From positions 1-64,000 of the forward strand of contig CANFLV010000001.1 of the NCBI GenBank assembly GCA_947448025.1: a DNA stretch of 64,000 nt, given 5' to 3'. This document shows positions 1 through 9,786 of this stretch, one piece after another (within the stretch, counting starts at the first letter, position 1; each line of letters starts with the position of its first letter). The notes beneath the pieces were generated by a model. The model was not told the DNA's origin, did not search any database, and saw only the letters and a list, made by a program, of their open reading frames with translations. The position numbers and the translations under genes are program-made. Origin of the DNA: Oxalobacteraceae bacterium (GTDB taxonomy: Bacteria; Pseudomonadota; Gammaproteobacteria; Burkholderiales; Burkholderiaceae_D).

Positions 1-216
1 ATTTCGACAGCCAAGATTGAAGAATTGATCGATGAGCTCAAGCAGGATTACACCATCGCCATCGTCACGCACAATATGCAGCAGGCGGCGCGTTGCTCGG
101 ACTACACCGCCTATATGTATCTGGGCGAACTGATGGAATTCGGTGAGACGGACCAGATTTTCATGAATCCGACGCGGCAAGAGACGCAGGATTACATCAC
201 GGGCCGTTTCGGTTAA
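1..216 (+). CDS. pstB: Phosphate ABC transporter ATP-binding protein PstB, 3' end only
   Basis: This is the last 71 codons of a gene that begins before the window. The frame opens with [14 protein letters not shown], the segment that follows the Walker B/D-loop region in PstB, and continues with [14 protein letters not shown], which holds the conserved switch-region histidine (THNMQQA). The end, with [21 protein letters not shown], is the usual PstB C-terminus. PstB energises high-affinity phosphate uptake with PstS, PstC and PstA on the cytoplasmic face of the inner membrane. phoU follows after 48 bases, the usual pst-phoU arrangement. The N-terminal part, including Walker A, is outside the window. 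Confidence 0.95.
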   Translation: MSTAKIEELIDELKQDYTIAIVTHNMQQAARCSDYTAYMYLGELMEFGETDQIFMNPTRQETQDYITGRFG

Positions 217-264
217 TTTAGACGCAAAACAGGCGCATAGACACACGACTTAGGAGACCACCCA

Positions 265-972
265 ATGGCAAATGTACATTCTTCCAAACAGTATGATGAA
301 GAACTCGAAGCGATCCGTTCCAAGGTCTTGCAAATGGGCGGTCTCGTGGAAAGCCAGTTTCGCGATGCGATGACAGCCTTCCGCACGGGCGACGCGCAGC
401 TGGCAGATAACGTGGCGACCACGGATGATGAAGTTAACCGTCTTGAAGTGTTATTAGACGATACCTGCAGCCATGTGATCGTCAAGCGTCAGCCGACTGC
501 GAACGATTTGCGCACCGTCATGGCGACGATCAAGGCCATCACGGATCTTGAGCGTATCGGTGACGAGTCGACAAAAATTGCGCGCATCTCAAAGGGCTTG
601 CATGAGCGCGGCACGGTCGGTGAACTGCAGCATTTTGACACAGTGCGCGTGATTGCCGAGCGTGCTGCAGACCTGCTGCACGATGCACTGGACGCCTTCG
701 CCCGGCTCGACAAGGTGCAGGCGGCGCATCTGATCGGCATGGATAAACTCGTCGACCACGAGTTCCGTTCTATCCTGCGTAACGTCATCACCTTCATGAT
801 GGAAGATCCGCGCACGATTTCGACGGCGCTCGATACCCTGTGGGTTGCGAAAGCGATCGAACGCATCGGCGATCATTCAAAAAACATCGCCGAGTATGTC
901 ATTTATATTGTTGATGGCAAGGATATCCGGCATACCGATTATGCCAAGAGCGTTCTGGGAGCATCGAGCTAA
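265..972 (+). CDS. phoU: Phosphate signalling complex protein PhoU
   Basis: The product is 235 residues, the normal PhoU length. It has two repeated three-helix PhoU domains, each with an acidic metal-binding motif: ERIGDES near residue 100 and ERIGDHSKNIAEY near residue 200. PhoU couples the PstSCAB transporter to the PhoR kinase and keeps the Pho regulon off when phosphate is sufficient. An AGGAG-type site (TTAGGAGACCACCC) precedes the ATG. It lies between pstB and phoB, only 2 bases before phoB, so pst, phoU, phoB and phoR are probably co-transcribed. Confidence 0.97.
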   Translation: MANVHSSKQYDEELEAIRSKVLQMGGLVESQFRDAMTAFRTGDAQLADNVATTDDEVNRLEVLLDDTCSHVIVKRQPTANDLRTVMATIKAITDLERIGDESTKIARISKGLHERGTVGELQHFDTVRVIAERAADLLHDALDAFARLDKVQAAHLIGMDKLVDHEFRSILRNVITFMMEDPRTISTALDTLWVAKAIERIGDHSKNIAEYVIYIVDGKDIRHTDYAKSVLGASS

Positions 973-974
973 CA

Positions 975-1664
975 ATGGCTGCCGAACCGATCCGTATCCT
1001 TGTCGTTGAAGACGAGCCAGCCATTACCGAGCTGCTTAGCTACGCCTTGCGCGACGCGGGCTGGCTGCCGGTACCGGTCGCCACGGCAGCTGAGGCCTGG
1101 AGTGAATTGCAGCTGCGTCTGCCGCAGCTGATCCTGCTCGACTGGATGTTGCCCGACAAGAGCGGCTTGCGCCTGCTGGCGCAGATCCGTGCGGATCGTC
1201 AGTTCGGCACGCTGCCGGTCATCATGCTGACTGCAAAAAGCATGGAAGAAGACAAGATCGCCGGCCTCAATGCCGGCGCCGACGATTACGTCACGAAGCC
1301 TTTCTCACCGCGCGAACTCACGGCGCGCATCAATGCGCTGTTACGGCGCAAGGCGCCCGAGCACGGCCAACAGCTTGTGCGTGTGGGGCCGGTCAGCCTC
1401 GATCCGCTCAGTTTTGAAGTCACGCTCGATGGCGCACGCATCGAAATCGGTCATGCGGAATTCAAGCTGCTGAAATTTTTTCTGACCAATCCGGAGCGCG
1501 TTTTTTCCCGTAGTCAGCTGCTCGACAAAGTCTGGGGCGACCATGTGGCCATCGAAGAGCGTACGGTCGACGTGCATGTCCTGCGCCTGCGCAAGGCTTT
1601 AAAGCATGCAGAAAACCTCATCAGGACTGTGCGTAGTGTAGGCTATATGCTGTCCGAACGATAA
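975..1664 (+). CDS. phoB: Phosphate regulon response regulator PhoB
   Basis: A 229-residue OmpR/PhoB-type regulator. The N-terminal receiver domain (about 6-120) has the acidic pair at E12/D13, the phospho-acceptor D56 (LLDWMLP), T in the MLTAKS motif and K in the DDYVTKPF motif. The C-terminal winged helix (about 130-229) has the recognition segment EERTVDVHVLRLRKAL. It activates Pho-regulon promoters after phosphorylation by PhoR. It starts 2 bases after phoU and ends 13 bases before phoR. Confidence 0.97.
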   Translation: MAAEPIRILVVEDEPAITELLSYALRDAGWLPVPVATAAEAWSELQLRLPQLILLDWMLPDKSGLRLLAQIRADRQFGTLPVIMLTAKSMEEDKIAGLNAGADDYVTKPFSPRELTARINALLRRKAPEHGQQLVRVGPVSLDPLSFEVTLDGARIEIGHAEFKLLKFFLTNPERVFSRSQLLDKVWGDHVAIEERTVDVHVLRLRKALKHAENLIRTVRSVGYMLSER

Positions 1665-1677
1665 TCACGCGAGATTC

Positions 1678-2973
1678 ATGAATCCTCTATTGCTGTTCTG
1701 GGTACCCGCCGTGTTGCGGCTTTTACTGATGGTGGCGGGTACCTCGCTGGTCTGGTTTCTGTTTGGTCGGCTCTTGGCCGGCATTACGGCCGTGCTGCTG
1801 CTGGTGGCGATGCTGGCGACGCAGTTATTCTATTTGTATCGTCTCGCCGGCTGGCTCGATCATCCTGAAGTCACGCGCCTGCCGGACGGCTGGGGTGCCT
1901 GGACCGGCGTGTTCGCGCGCCTGTATCGCCTGCGCCGTGACGACGAAAAAAATCGCGCGGAGTTGACTGAATGGCTGGCGCGCTTTCGCCAGGCGATGAC
2001 CCTGCTGCCAGATGGTGTGGTGATCATGGATGACGTGCTGTTCCTTGAGTGGTGCAATCCGGCTGCGGAACGTCATCTCGGCCTGGACAATGAGCGCGAC
2101 AAGGGCATGCGCGTGACGAACCTGCTGCGTAATCCCGACTTCATCGACTACATCGTGCTCGGCCGCTACGAAGAACCCTTGCTGCTGAGCGTACGTTCGC
2201 GCAAGCTGATCGTGCAGATCATCGCCTTCGAGACGCGCCGGCAAATCCTGGTCACCCATGACGTCACCGAATCCGATCGCATCGATCATATGCGTCGCGA
2301 CTTCGTGGCAAATGTCTCGCATGAATTGCGCACGCCCCTGACGGTGATTAATGGCTTTCTTGAAATCGCTGCCAGCCAGCCAAATCTCGATCCGGCCACG
2401 CGCAGCGCGCACCTGAAGCTGATGACGGAGCAGGGTTTACGGATGCAAAACCTCGTGGTCGACATGCTGACCCTGTCGCGGCTGGAATCGATCGACACGC
2501 CCATACGACCGGAACGCGTCGCGATCGCCCCCTTGCTTGAACGGGTCTTGCAGGATGCGCGTGCGCTCTCCGCAGGCAAGCATGAAATTAGCCTGCAAGC
2601 TGATGCGCCTGACGTCATCGGCAATAGCGACGAATTGCATAGCGCCTTCGGTAACCTCGTTTCGAATGCGGTGCGCTACACGCCTGCGGGCGGAGTGATT
2701 CGCTTGCAGTGGCAGCTGCAGGACGGTCGCCCGGAATTCTCGGTGCAGGACAATGGCATCGGCATCAGCGCGGAACATATTTCTCGTCTGACGGAACGCT
2801 TTTACCGTGTCGACAAGAGCCGTTCGCGCGAGACTCAGGGTACGGGACTTGGTCTGGCTATCGTCAAGCATGTCCTCTTGCGTCATCACGCCGTGCTGGC
2901 GATTGATTCGCATCCGGGGCAGGGCAGTCGCTTTGCGGTGCGCTTTCCTGAGTCTGCGATTTCCAAGGACTGA
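1678..2973 (+). CDS. phoR: Phosphate regulon sensor histidine kinase PhoR
   Basis: A 431-residue membrane sensor kinase, the usual size for PhoR. Two hydrophobic segments (about 4-28 and 33-55) form the N-terminal membrane hairpin with little periplasmic sequence, as expected for PhoR. A PAS-like region (about 100-195) is followed by HisKA with phospho-acceptor H215 in NVSHELRTP and an HATPase domain with NLVSNAVRYTP (N box), QDNGIGI (G1) and GTGLGLAIVKH (G2). It works with PhoB and receives the PstSCAB/PhoU signal. No clear terminator follows the stop. Confidence 0.96.
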   Translation: MNPLLLFWVPAVLRLLLMVAGTSLVWFLFGRLLAGITAVLLLVAMLATQLFYLYRLAGWLDHPEVTRLPDGWGAWTGVFARLYRLRRDDEKNRAELTEWLARFRQAMTLLPDGVVIMDDVLFLEWCNPAAERHLGLDNERDKGMRVTNLLRNPDFIDYIVLGRYEEPLLLSVRSRKLIVQIIAFETRRQILVTHDVTESDRIDHMRRDFVANVSHELRTPLTVINGFLEIAASQPNLDPATRSAHLKLMTEQGLRMQNLVVDMLTLSRLESIDTPIRPERVAIAPLLERVLQDARALSAGKHEISLQADAPDVIGNSDELHSAFGNLVSNAVRYTPAGGVIRLQWQLQDGRPEFSVQDNGIGISAEHISRLTERFYRVDKSRSRETQGTGLGLAIVKHVLLRHHAVLAIDSHPGQGSRFAVRFPESAISKD

Positions 2974-2996
2974 TAGAGCCCGGCACAATCGTGAAT

Positions 2997-3012
2997 TAGG
3001 CTAAAATTCGGC
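2997..3012 (+). promoter_or_regulatory. Probable -10 region upstream of the patatin lipoprotein gene
   Basis: TAGGCTAAAATTCGGC holds a -10-like TAAAAT, 61 bases before the patatin-family gene. The same 16-base string with one change (TATAAT) occurs upstream of carA at 5152-5167, which suggests a shared sigma-70 promoter style. No convincing -35 box is seen at the right spacing. Confidence 0.4.
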
Positions 3013-3068
3013 GCACTGCGTCACCGCAGGCACAGCCTGCAGCGCGCCATTTTTCCTGCCTATTACTC

Positions 3069-3977
3069 ATGATCCCAATTCGTCGTCAGTTTCTCACGCT
3101 CTTATGCGTGCCTGTGCTGCTTGCCGGCTGTGCCTCCGCGCCGGTGGCGGTGGATGCCCCCGCCAAGGCAGTGCGCCCACTTAAAATCGGCCTTGCCCTC
3201 GGTGGCGGCGCTGCGCGCGGTTTCGCGCATATCGGCGTGATCAAGGTGCTCGAGGCGCAAGGCATCTATCCCGACATCGTCGTCGGCACTAGTGCTGGCA
3301 GTCTGGTCGGCGCCATGTACGCCGCAGGTAATAGCGGACTTGCCTTGCACAAGCTCGCGCTGGAGATGGATGAGTCGGCGATTTCCGACTGGTCGGTGCC
3401 CTTGTTTTCCAAATCGAGCGGCGTGTTCAAGGGCGAAGGTTTGCAAAACTACGTGAACAAGACCGTCAATAATCAGCCGATTGAGAAATTGAAACTCTCC
3501 TTCGGCGCGGTCGCTGCCGACCTCAACAGTGGCGCGCCGATTCTTTTCAGGCGCGGCAATACCGGTACTGCCGTGCGTGCGTCTTCCGCTGTGCCGGGCG
3601 TATTCCAGCCGGTGCGTATCGGTGAGCATAGTTATGTTGATGGTGGATTGGTGGCACCAGTGCCGGTGCGTTATGCACGTGAAATGGGCGCCGATATCGT
3701 CATCGCCGTGAATATCTCATCACAGCCGGACACGCAGCTGTCAACGAGCTCGCTCGATGTCGTCCTGCAGACCTTCAATATCATGGGTCAGCGCCTGAAT
3801 TTTCATGAATTGAAAGAGGCGGACGTGGTCTTGCAGCCGCGACTGGGCAGTATGAAGGGTACGGATTTTAATGGCCGTAATCTGGCGATACTGGCCGGTG
3901 AGCAGGTGACGATTGATGCGATGGCTGAGATCAAGCAGAAAATCAAGTTGAAGCGCGAGCAGCTACAGTCATTCTAG
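3069..3977 (+). CDS. Patatin-like phospholipase family lipoprotein
   Basis: A 302-residue patatin-family lipid acyl hydrolase of the RssA type. The start is a lipoprotein signal peptide with lipobox LLAGC (acylated cysteine C21), so the protein should be membrane-anchored outside the cytoplasm. The patatin domain has the oxyanion glycine-rich motif GGGAARGFAHIG (about 45-56), the nucleophile S75 in GTSAGS and the catalytic aspartate in the YVDGGL motif near residue 195: a complete Ser-Asp dyad. The substrate is unknown; phospholipids are likely from family knowledge. It converges with the NlpC/P60 gene and their stop codons overlap by 4 bases. Confidence 0.9.
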   Translation: MIPIRRQFLTLLCVPVLLAGCASAPVAVDAPAKAVRPLKIGLALGGGAARGFAHIGVIKVLEAQGIYPDIVVGTSAGSLVGAMYAAGNSGLALHKLALEMDESAISDWSVPLFSKSSGVFKGEGLQNYVNKTVNNQPIEKLKLSFGAVAADLNSGAPILFRRGNTGTAVRASSAVPGVFQPVRIGEHSYVDGGLVAPVPVRYAREMGADIVIAVNISSQPDTQLSTSSLDVVLQTFNIMGQRLNFHELKEADVVLQPRLGSMKGTDFNGRNLAILAGEQVTIDAMAEIKQKIKLKREQLQSF

Positions 3978-4540
3978 CTCGGTGGCGTGGCCGGATCAGC
4001 GATGCGGCGCGCGCCATTGAAACGCTTTTTCCAGTAACTGAGGTCCATGCTTTCGATACGGACTTCGCCGCCGGCTGCCGGCGAATGCACGAAGCGATTA
4101 TCGCCGAGATAAATGCCGACATGCGAAAAGCCGCGCCGCACTGTGTTGTAGAACACCAGGTCGCCCGGCTGCAAATCCTTTTGATCTACCTTGTGACCGA
4201 GCTGGCTCATCTCGCGCGAGGAGCGCGGCATATCCTTGTTCCACGATTCCTTGAATACGTAACGCACCAGACCCGAGCAGTCGAGTCCGCTTTCCGGATC
4301 GGTGCCACCACGCTGGTAGCGGATGCCGATCATGCCGATGGCTGATACAGCCAGTTCAGACGCACGTTGTTTGAAATTTTGCAGGCGAGACTTCGGTGGA
4401 GAGGTTTCCATCGAATCCGAAGCTGGCGGTGCCGGCGTCGGTTCTACGCACGCAGCAGGCGTGGCGAATGCCAGCCCCGCCAGCATGGCGAGCATGCAGG
4501 TGCAGGATTTGATTCGCTTATATGTGCTAGTAGTTGTCAC
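3974..4540 (-). CDS. NlpC/P60 family cell-wall peptidase (C40)
   Basis: The C-terminal half is an NlpC/P60 domain: catalytic cysteine in GLDCSGLVRYVF, histidine in FSHVGIYLGD and the third polar residue in VHSPAAGG. Enzymes of this family cut peptide cross-links in peptidoglycan, outside the inner membrane. The start is uncertain. The frame is open from a TTG at 4591, but a GTG at 4540 gives a compact signal peptide (MTTTSTYKRIKS, then a hydrophobic run ending near ATPAA), so I use 4540 (188 residues). It converges with the patatin gene, overlapping by 4 bases. Confidence 0.85.
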   Translation of the reverse strand: MTTTSTYKRIKSCTCMLAMLAGLAFATPAACVEPTPAPPASDSMETSPPKSRLQNFKQRASELAVSAIGMIGIRYQRGGTDPESGLDCSGLVRYVFKESWNKDMPRSSREMSQLGHKVDQKDLQPGDLVFYNTVRRGFSHVGIYLGDNRFVHSPAAGGEVRIESMDLSYWKKRFNGARRIADPATPPS

Positions 4541-4698
4541 CAGGATAAGTTTCTTCAATCTATTGCCAGCGGAAACTGGACTGTAAGGCAAACTGGCGCT
4601 GCTGTCAAAATTCCTGCAGAGCTGGTTTGCGCCTCTCTGGTCACTACAATAACAAGCTGTTTATCGTACAATCGTCGCCTCAACTACAAGGAGTCACC

Positions 4699-5106
4699 AT
4701 GCAAACCAAGCCTATCCTGTCCTTAGACGACGTCAAAAAAATCGCCGCAGCAGCGGAAGCCGAAGCCTTGGCCAATCACTGGGCGGTCACGATTTCGATC
4801 GTTGATGACGGTGGACATTTGCTTTGGCTGCAGCGCCTGGATGGCGCAGCACCGATCTCGGCACACATTGCCCCGGCCAAGGCGCATACAGCTGCGCTCG
4901 GTCGCCGCGAAACAAAAGTATATGAAGACATGATCAATGGCGGTCGCGTTTCTTTCCTGAGCGCACCTAACCTGTCGGGCATGCTCGAAGGCGGCGTGCC
5001 AGTCATGGTCAATGGCCAGTGCGTAGGCGCGGTCGGTGTTTCCGGCGTGAAATCCACTGAAGATGTTCAAATTGCCAAGGCCGGCATCGCCGCGCTCGGC
5101 CTGTAA
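4699..5106 (+). CDS. GlcG/HbpS-like (DUF336) heme-binding family protein
   Basis: A 135-residue GlcG/HbpS fold protein (DUF336). Typical family strings are ISIVDDGGHLLWLQRLDGA, SAHIAPAKAHTAA and GGVPVMVNGQCVGAVGVSG. Members are small proteins found near glycolate or other catabolic genes; some bind heme, and the role here is unknown. The ATG at 4699 is preceded by AAGGAG 5 bases upstream, which favours it over the in-frame upstream start at 4627. It stands alone between a divergent peptidase gene and carA. Confidence 0.87.
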   Translation: MQTKPILSLDDVKKIAAAAEAEALANHWAVTISIVDDGGHLLWLQRLDGAAPISAHIAPAKAHTAALGRRETKVYEDMINGGRVSFLSAPNLSGMLEGGVPVMVNGQCVGAVGVSGVKSTEDVQIAKAGIAALGL

Positions 5107-5151
5107 TTTCTGCTGAGGATAGGGTTTCCGGTATGGCGGGGGAGGCGGTTC

Positions 5152-5167
5152 TAGGCTATAATTCGGC
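5152..5167 (+). promoter_or_regulatory. Probable -10 region of the carAB promoter
   Basis: TAGGCTATAATTCGGC contains a perfect TATAAT (5157-5162) about 150 bases before carA. The long leader between this and the carA start shows no riboswitch or attenuator that I recognise. The -35 box is not obvious. Confidence 0.45.
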
Positions 5168-5312
5168 CGCTTTCCAATTTACTCCGCCGTAGCGTAGACC
5201 CCCATAAAATAGCCCCATTCCGACCTCCGGCCATCATCTCGTCAATACGCACGGGAAGTATGGCGGTCGTTCTGGCGCAACGCAGCGGCGGTAACCATTT
5301 CAGGAGTTACCC

Positions 5313-6464
5313 TTGCTGCCATTTTTTTCTGGCCATACAGTCCCGGCCATCCTAGTGCTTGCAGACGGGTCGATTTTTCGGGGCGTTTCCATTGGCGCCG
5401 CCGGACACACCACTGGCGAAGTTGTCTTTAATACGTCCATGACCGGTTATCAGGAAATCCTGACCGATCCCAGCTACAGCCGCCAGATCGTCACGCTGAC
5501 CTATCCGCACATTGGCAACACCGGTATCAATCCCGAAGATGTCGAATCCACTAAAATCCACTCCGCCGGCCTGATCATCAAGGATCTGCCGCTGCTGGTA
5601 TCGAATTTCCGCTCCAGCCAGACGCTGTCCGATTACCTGCAAAGCGAAAATATCGTCGCCATTGCCGGCATTGACACGCGCAAACTCACGCGCATCCTGC
5701 GTGAAAAGGGCGCGCAAAGCGGCACCATCCTCGTCGGCGAAGACAATGTCGACAAGGCGCTTGAGCTGGCTCGTGCATTCCCGGGCCTGGCTGGCATGGA
5801 TCTGGCAAAAGTCGTCAGTGCCACCGAGTCCTATGTATGGACCGAGACCGAATGGCAACTCGGCACAGGCTACGGCGCACAAAGCGCGCCGAAATTCCAT
5901 GTCGTTGCCTTCGATTACGGCGTCAAACGCAATATCCTGCGCATGCTCGCCGAACGTGGCTGCAAAGTCACGGTACTGCCGGCCCAGTCGACTGCTGCAG
6001 AGGCGATGGCCTTGAGTCCCGACGGTATCTTCCTCTCGAACGGTCCTGGTGACCCGGAGCCTTGCGATTACGCCATCGCTGCGGCCAGGGAATTGATCGA
6101 GCAGGGCATCCCGACCTTCGGCATCTGCCTCGGCCACCAGATCATGGCCTTGGCTTCCGGCGCGAAGACACTGAAGATGAAGTTCGGCCATCACGGCGCG
6201 AACCATCCGGTGCAAGACGTCGACAGCAAGGAAGTCATGATCACGTCGCAAAATCACGGCTTCGCCGTGGATGCTGCGACCTTGCCGGCGAACTGCCGCG
6301 TCACCCATGTATCCCTGTTCGACGGTTCGCTGCAAGGTTTTGCGCGTACCGACAAACCGGCATTCTGCTTCCAGGGTCATCCGGAAGCGTCGCCAGGCCC
6401 GAACGATATCGCCCCTTTGTTCGATCGCTTCGTGGCGATGATGGAGAACCAGAAAAATGCCTAA
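5313..6464 (+). CDS. carA: Carbamoyl-phosphate synthase small subunit (glutaminase)
   Basis: A 383-residue class I glutamine amidotransferase subunit. The N-terminal CarA domain has [21 protein letters not shown]; the glutaminase domain has nucleophile C272 in GICLGHQ and the His-Glu pair in the [11 protein letters not shown] motif. It releases ammonia from glutamine for CarB, feeding both pyrimidine and arginine synthesis. The start is TTG: CAGGAG lies at 5301-5306, 6 bases before it, and the N-terminus MLPFFSG matches beta-proteobacterial CarA as I remember it. The last 8 bases overlap carB, which suggests translational coupling. Confidence 0.97.
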   Translation: MLPFFSGHTVPAILVLADGSIFRGVSIGAAGHTTGEVVFNTSMTGYQEILTDPSYSRQIVTLTYPHIGNTGINPEDVESTKIHSAGLIIKDLPLLVSNFRSSQTLSDYLQSENIVAIAGIDTRKLTRILREKGAQSGTILVGEDNVDKALELARAFPGLAGMDLAKVVSATESYVWTETEWQLGTGYGAQSAPKFHVVAFDYGVKRNILRMLAERGCKVTVLPAQSTAAEAMALSPDGIFLSNGPGDPEPCDYAIAAARELIEQGIPTFGICLGHQIMALASGAKTLKMKFGHHGANHPVQDVDSKEVMITSQNHGFAVDAATLPANCRVTHVSLFDGSLQGFARTDKPAFCFQGHPEASPGPNDIAPLFDRFVAMMENQKNA

Positions 6465-9400
6465 ACGTAGCGATTTAAAAAGTATCCTGATCATCGGCGC
6501 GGGTCCGATCATCATCGGCCAGGCCTGTGAGTTCGATTACTCCGGCGCCCAGGCATGTAAGGCTCTGCGCGAAGAAGGTTACCGCGTCATTCTTGTCAAC
6601 AGCAATCCGGCGACCATCATGACCGATCCGGAAATGGCGGACGTGACCTATATCGAGCCGATTACCTGGCAATTCGTCGAGCGCATCATCGCCAAGGAAA
6701 AGCCGGACGCGATCCTGCCGACCATGGGCGGTCAGACGGCGCTCAATTGCGCGCTCGATCTGCATCGCCATGGCGTGCTCGAAAAGTATAACTGCGAGCT
6801 CATCGGCGCTTCCCCCGAAGCCATCGACAAGGCTGAAGACCGCTCCAAGTTCAAGAAGGCCATGACTAAAATTGGTCTCGGTTCGGCGCGTTCGGACGTT
6901 GCGCATACGCTGGAAGAATCCTGGGCTGTGCAGCGCGAGCTGGGCTTCCCGGTCATCATCCGCCCGTCCTTTACGATGGGCGGCACCGGCGGCGGCATCG
7001 CCTATAACGCCGAAGAATTCGAGACGATTTGCAAGCGCGGCCTGGAAGCATCGCCGACCACCGAACTGTTGATTGAAGAATCGCTGATCGGCTGGAAAGA
7101 GTACGAGATGGAAGTCGTGCGCGACAAGAAAGACAATTGCATCATCGTCTGCTCAATTGAAAACCTCGACCCGATGGGCGTGCATACCGGCGACTCGATC
7201 ACGGTCGCACCGGCGCAAACGCTGACCGACAAGGAATACCAGATCATGCGTAATGCCTCGCTGGCAGTCCTGCGTGAAATTGGTGTTGATACTGGCGGCT
7301 CAAATGTGCAGTTCTCGATCAATCCGGCCGATGGCCGCATGATCGTCATTGAAATGAATCCACGCGTCTCGCGCTCGTCGGCGCTGGCCTCGAAAGCGAC
7401 CGGCTTTCCGATCGCGAAAATCGCCGCCAAGCTGGCAGTCGGCTTCACGCTCGATGAATTGCGCAATGAAATCACTGGCGGCGCGACACCAGCGTCGTTT
7501 GAGCCCAGCATCGATTACGTCGTCGTCAAGATTCCACGTTTCGCGTTTGAAAAATTCCCGCAGGCGGACAGCCACCTGACGACGCAAATGAAATCCGTCG
7601 GTGAAGTCATGGCCATAGGCCGCACCTTCCAGGAATCCTTCCAGAAAGCCCTGCGCGGCCTGGAAGTCGGCGTCGACGGCATGAATGAAAAGACCAAGGA
7701 TCGCGAAGTCCTCGAGCGCGAACTCGGCGAGCCGGGTCCAGAGCGCATTTGGTATGTCGGCGATGCTTTCGCTGAAGGTTTCACGCTCGAAGAAGTGCAT
7801 CAATTGACGCACATCGATCCGTGGTTCCTGATTCAGATCAAAGAGATCATCGACATCGAATTGTGGCTGGAGACGCAAACGCTGGCCGTGCTCGACAAGG
7901 CCATGTTGTATCGCCTGAAGCAAAAAGGTTTCGCCGACCGTCGCCTGGCGGTCTTGCTCAAGACGACCGACACAGTGATTCGCAATCTGCGTCGCGAACT
8001 CCATGTGCGACCGGTCTACAAGCGCGTCGATACCTGCGCCGGCGAATTCGCGACCAACACCGCGTATATGTATTCGACCTACGATGAAGAGTGCGAATCC
8101 AAGCCGACCGACAAGAAAAAAATCATGGTTCTGGGCGGCGGTCCGAACCGTATCGGCCAGGGTATTGAATTCGATTACTGCTGCGTGCATGCCGCTTTGG
8201 CCATGCGTGAAGACGGGTACGAGACCATCATGGTCAACTGCAATCCCGAGACCGTCTCGACCGATTACGATACCTCGGATCGTCTGTATTTCGAATCGCT
8301 GACACTGGAAGACGTGCTTGAAATCGTCGACTTGGAGAAGCCGTATGGCGTTATCGTCCAGTACGGCGGCCAGACGCCTTTGAAGCTGGCGCTGGATCTC
8401 GAAGCGAATGGCGTGCCTATCATCGGCACTTCGCCGGATATGATCGACGCCGCAGAAGACCGCGAGCGGTTCCAGAAATTGCTGCATGAGCTGGGTTTGC
8501 GCCAGCCGCCGAACCGCACTGCGCGCACCGAAGAAGATGCCCTGCGCCTGGCGCAGGAAATCGGCTATCCGCTGGTCGTGCGTCCTTCGTACGTCCTCGG
8601 CGGACGCGCGATGGAAATCGTTCACGAGCAGCGTGATCTCGAGCGCTACATGCGCGAAGCAGTCAAGGTATCGCACGATTCACCGGTGCTGCTGGACCGC
8701 TTCCTCAATGACGCCATTGAAGTCGACGTCGACTGTATTTCTGATGGCGAAGCTACCTTGATTGGCGGCGTCATGGAACACATCGAACAGGCCGGCGTGC
8801 ATTCGGGCGACTCTGCCTGTTCACTGCCGCCGTATTCGCTCGCGCAAGAGACGATTGATGAGCTCAAGCGCCAGACTGCACTGATGGCCAAAGGCCTCAA
8901 TGTCGTCGGCTTGATGAATGTGCAGTTCGCGATTCAGCAAAAAGAAGTCGACGGCAAGATGGAAGACATCGTGTTTGTGCTCGAAGTTAATCCGCGCGCT
9001 TCACGTACTGTCCCGTTCGTATCCAAGGCGACCGGTTTGCAGCTGGCAAAAATTGCGGCGCGCTGCATGGTCGGCCAGTCGCTGGCCAGCCAGGGCGTGA
9101 CGAAAGAAGTGATCCCGCCGTATTTCAGCGTCAAGGAAGCTGTATTCCCGTTCGTGAAATTCCCGGGCGTCGATACCATCCTCGGCCCGGAAATGAAATC
9201 GACCGGTGAAGTCATGGGCGTGGGTAAAACCTTCGGCGAAGCCTTCGTGAAATCGCAGCTTGGCGCCGGCGTGAAATTACCGACTTCGGGCAAGGTCTTC
9301 ATCAGCGTCAAGAGTACCGACAAACCGCGCGCCGTGAAGCTCGCGCGTGACTTGGTCGACATGGGCTTTACCATTGTCGCGACCAAGGGTACGGCTGCTG

Positions 9401-9687
9401 CCTTGCAAGCTGCCGGCATTCCTTACGCGCCGGTCAACAAGGTCGCTGAAGGGCGTCCGCACATCGTCGACATGATCAAGAACAATGAAGTCGCATTGGT
9501 CATCAATACGGTCGAAGAAAAGCGCAATGCGATCAACGATTCGCGTACGATCCGTACCTCGGCGCTCGGTAATCGGGTGACGACGTACACCACGATTGCC
9601 GGTGCAGAAGCGGCTGTTGAAGGTATGCGACATGTCGACCAAATGCATGTCTATGATTTACAAGGCTTGCATAAAACTTTACACTAA
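6457..9687 (+). CDS. carB: Carbamoyl-phosphate synthase large subunit
   Basis: A 1076-residue protein of full family length. It has two tandem ATP-grasp halves: the first opens with [21 protein letters not shown], the second near residue 560 with [20 protein letters not shown]. The C-terminal MGS-like allosteric domain (about 940-1076) carries [14 protein letters not shown]. It joins bicarbonate, ammonia from CarA and two ATP to make carbamoyl phosphate. It begins inside the carA stop region (8-base overlap). A long hairpin lies just after the stop. Confidence 0.98.
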   Translation: MPKRSDLKSILIIGAGPIIIGQACEFDYSGAQACKALREEGYRVILVNSNPATIMTDPEMADVTYIEPITWQFVERIIAKEKPDAILPTMGGQTALNCALDLHRHGVLEKYNCELIGASPEAIDKAEDRSKFKKAMTKIGLGSARSDVAHTLEESWAVQRELGFPVIIRPSFTMGGTGGGIAYNAEEFETICKRGLEASPTTELLIEESLIGWKEYEMEVVRDKKDNCIIVCSIENLDPMGVHTGDSITVAPAQTLTDKEYQIMRNASLAVLREIGVDTGGSNVQFSINPADGRMIVIEMNPRVSRSSALASKATGFPIAKIAAKLAVGFTLDELRNEITGGATPASFEPSIDYVVVKIPRFAFEKFPQADSHLTTQMKSVGEVMAIGRTFQESFQKALRGLEVGVDGMNEKTKDREVLERELGEPGPERIWYVGDAFAEGFTLEEVHQLTHIDPWFLIQIKEIIDIELWLETQTLAVLDKAMLYRLKQKGFADRRLAVLLKTTDTVIRNLRRELHVRPVYKRVDTCAGEFATNTAYMYSTYDEECESKPTDKKKIMVLGGGPNRIGQGIEFDYCCVHAALAMREDGYETIMVNCNPETVSTDYDTSDRLYFESLTLEDVLEIVDLEKPYGVIVQYGGQTPLKLALDLEANGVPIIGTSPDMIDAAEDRERFQKLLHELGLRQPPNRTARTEEDALRLAQEIGYPLVVRPSYVLGGRAMEIVHEQRDLERYMREAVKVSHDSPVLLDRFLNDAIEVDVDCISDGEATLIGGVMEHIEQAGVHSGDSACSLPPYSLAQETIDELKRQTALMAKGLNVVGLMNVQFAIQQKEVDGKMEDIVFVLEVNPRASRTVPFVSKATGLQLAKIAARCMVGQSLASQGVTKEVIPPYFSVKEAVFPFVKFPGVDTILGPEMKSTGEVMGVGKTFGEAFVKSQLGAGVKLPTSGKVFISVKSTDKPRAVKLARDLVDMGFTIVATKGTAAALQAAGIPYAPVNKVAEGRPHIVDMIKNNEVALVINTVEEKRNAINDSRTIRTSALGNRVTTYTTIAGAEAAVEGMRHVDQMHVYDLQGLHKTLH

Positions 9688-9708
9688 CTCGATCAGTTCT
9701 TTTTTTAG

Positions 9709-9763
9709 CCACAGAGGTCGCAGATGGCGCCGGCAAGTCCGGTGCGGTGTGCGACCTCTGTGG
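9709..9763 (+). terminator. Long hairpin with U-tracts between carB and greA
   Basis: Perfect 14-base arms CCACAGAGGTCGCA (9709-9722) and TGCGACCTCTGTGG (9750-9763) enclose a 27-base loop that can form a second GC-rich stem (GCGCCGG with CCGGTGC, one G-U pair). T-runs lie on both sides (TTTTTTT before, TTTTCATTTT after), so it could terminate in either direction. It sits 21 bases after the carB stop and 24 bases before greA. Confidence 0.7.
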
Positions 9764-9786
9764 TTTTCATTTTATCCAAGACAATT

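Noticed and set aside
5352-6515. 387-codon minus-strand frame opposite carA
   Set aside because: Shadow of carA; no family features and no ribosome site.
7300-8676. 458-codon minus-strand frame inside carB
   Set aside because: Antisense shadow of a strongly conserved gene, His/Asp/Arg-rich composition typical of reversed coding sequence.
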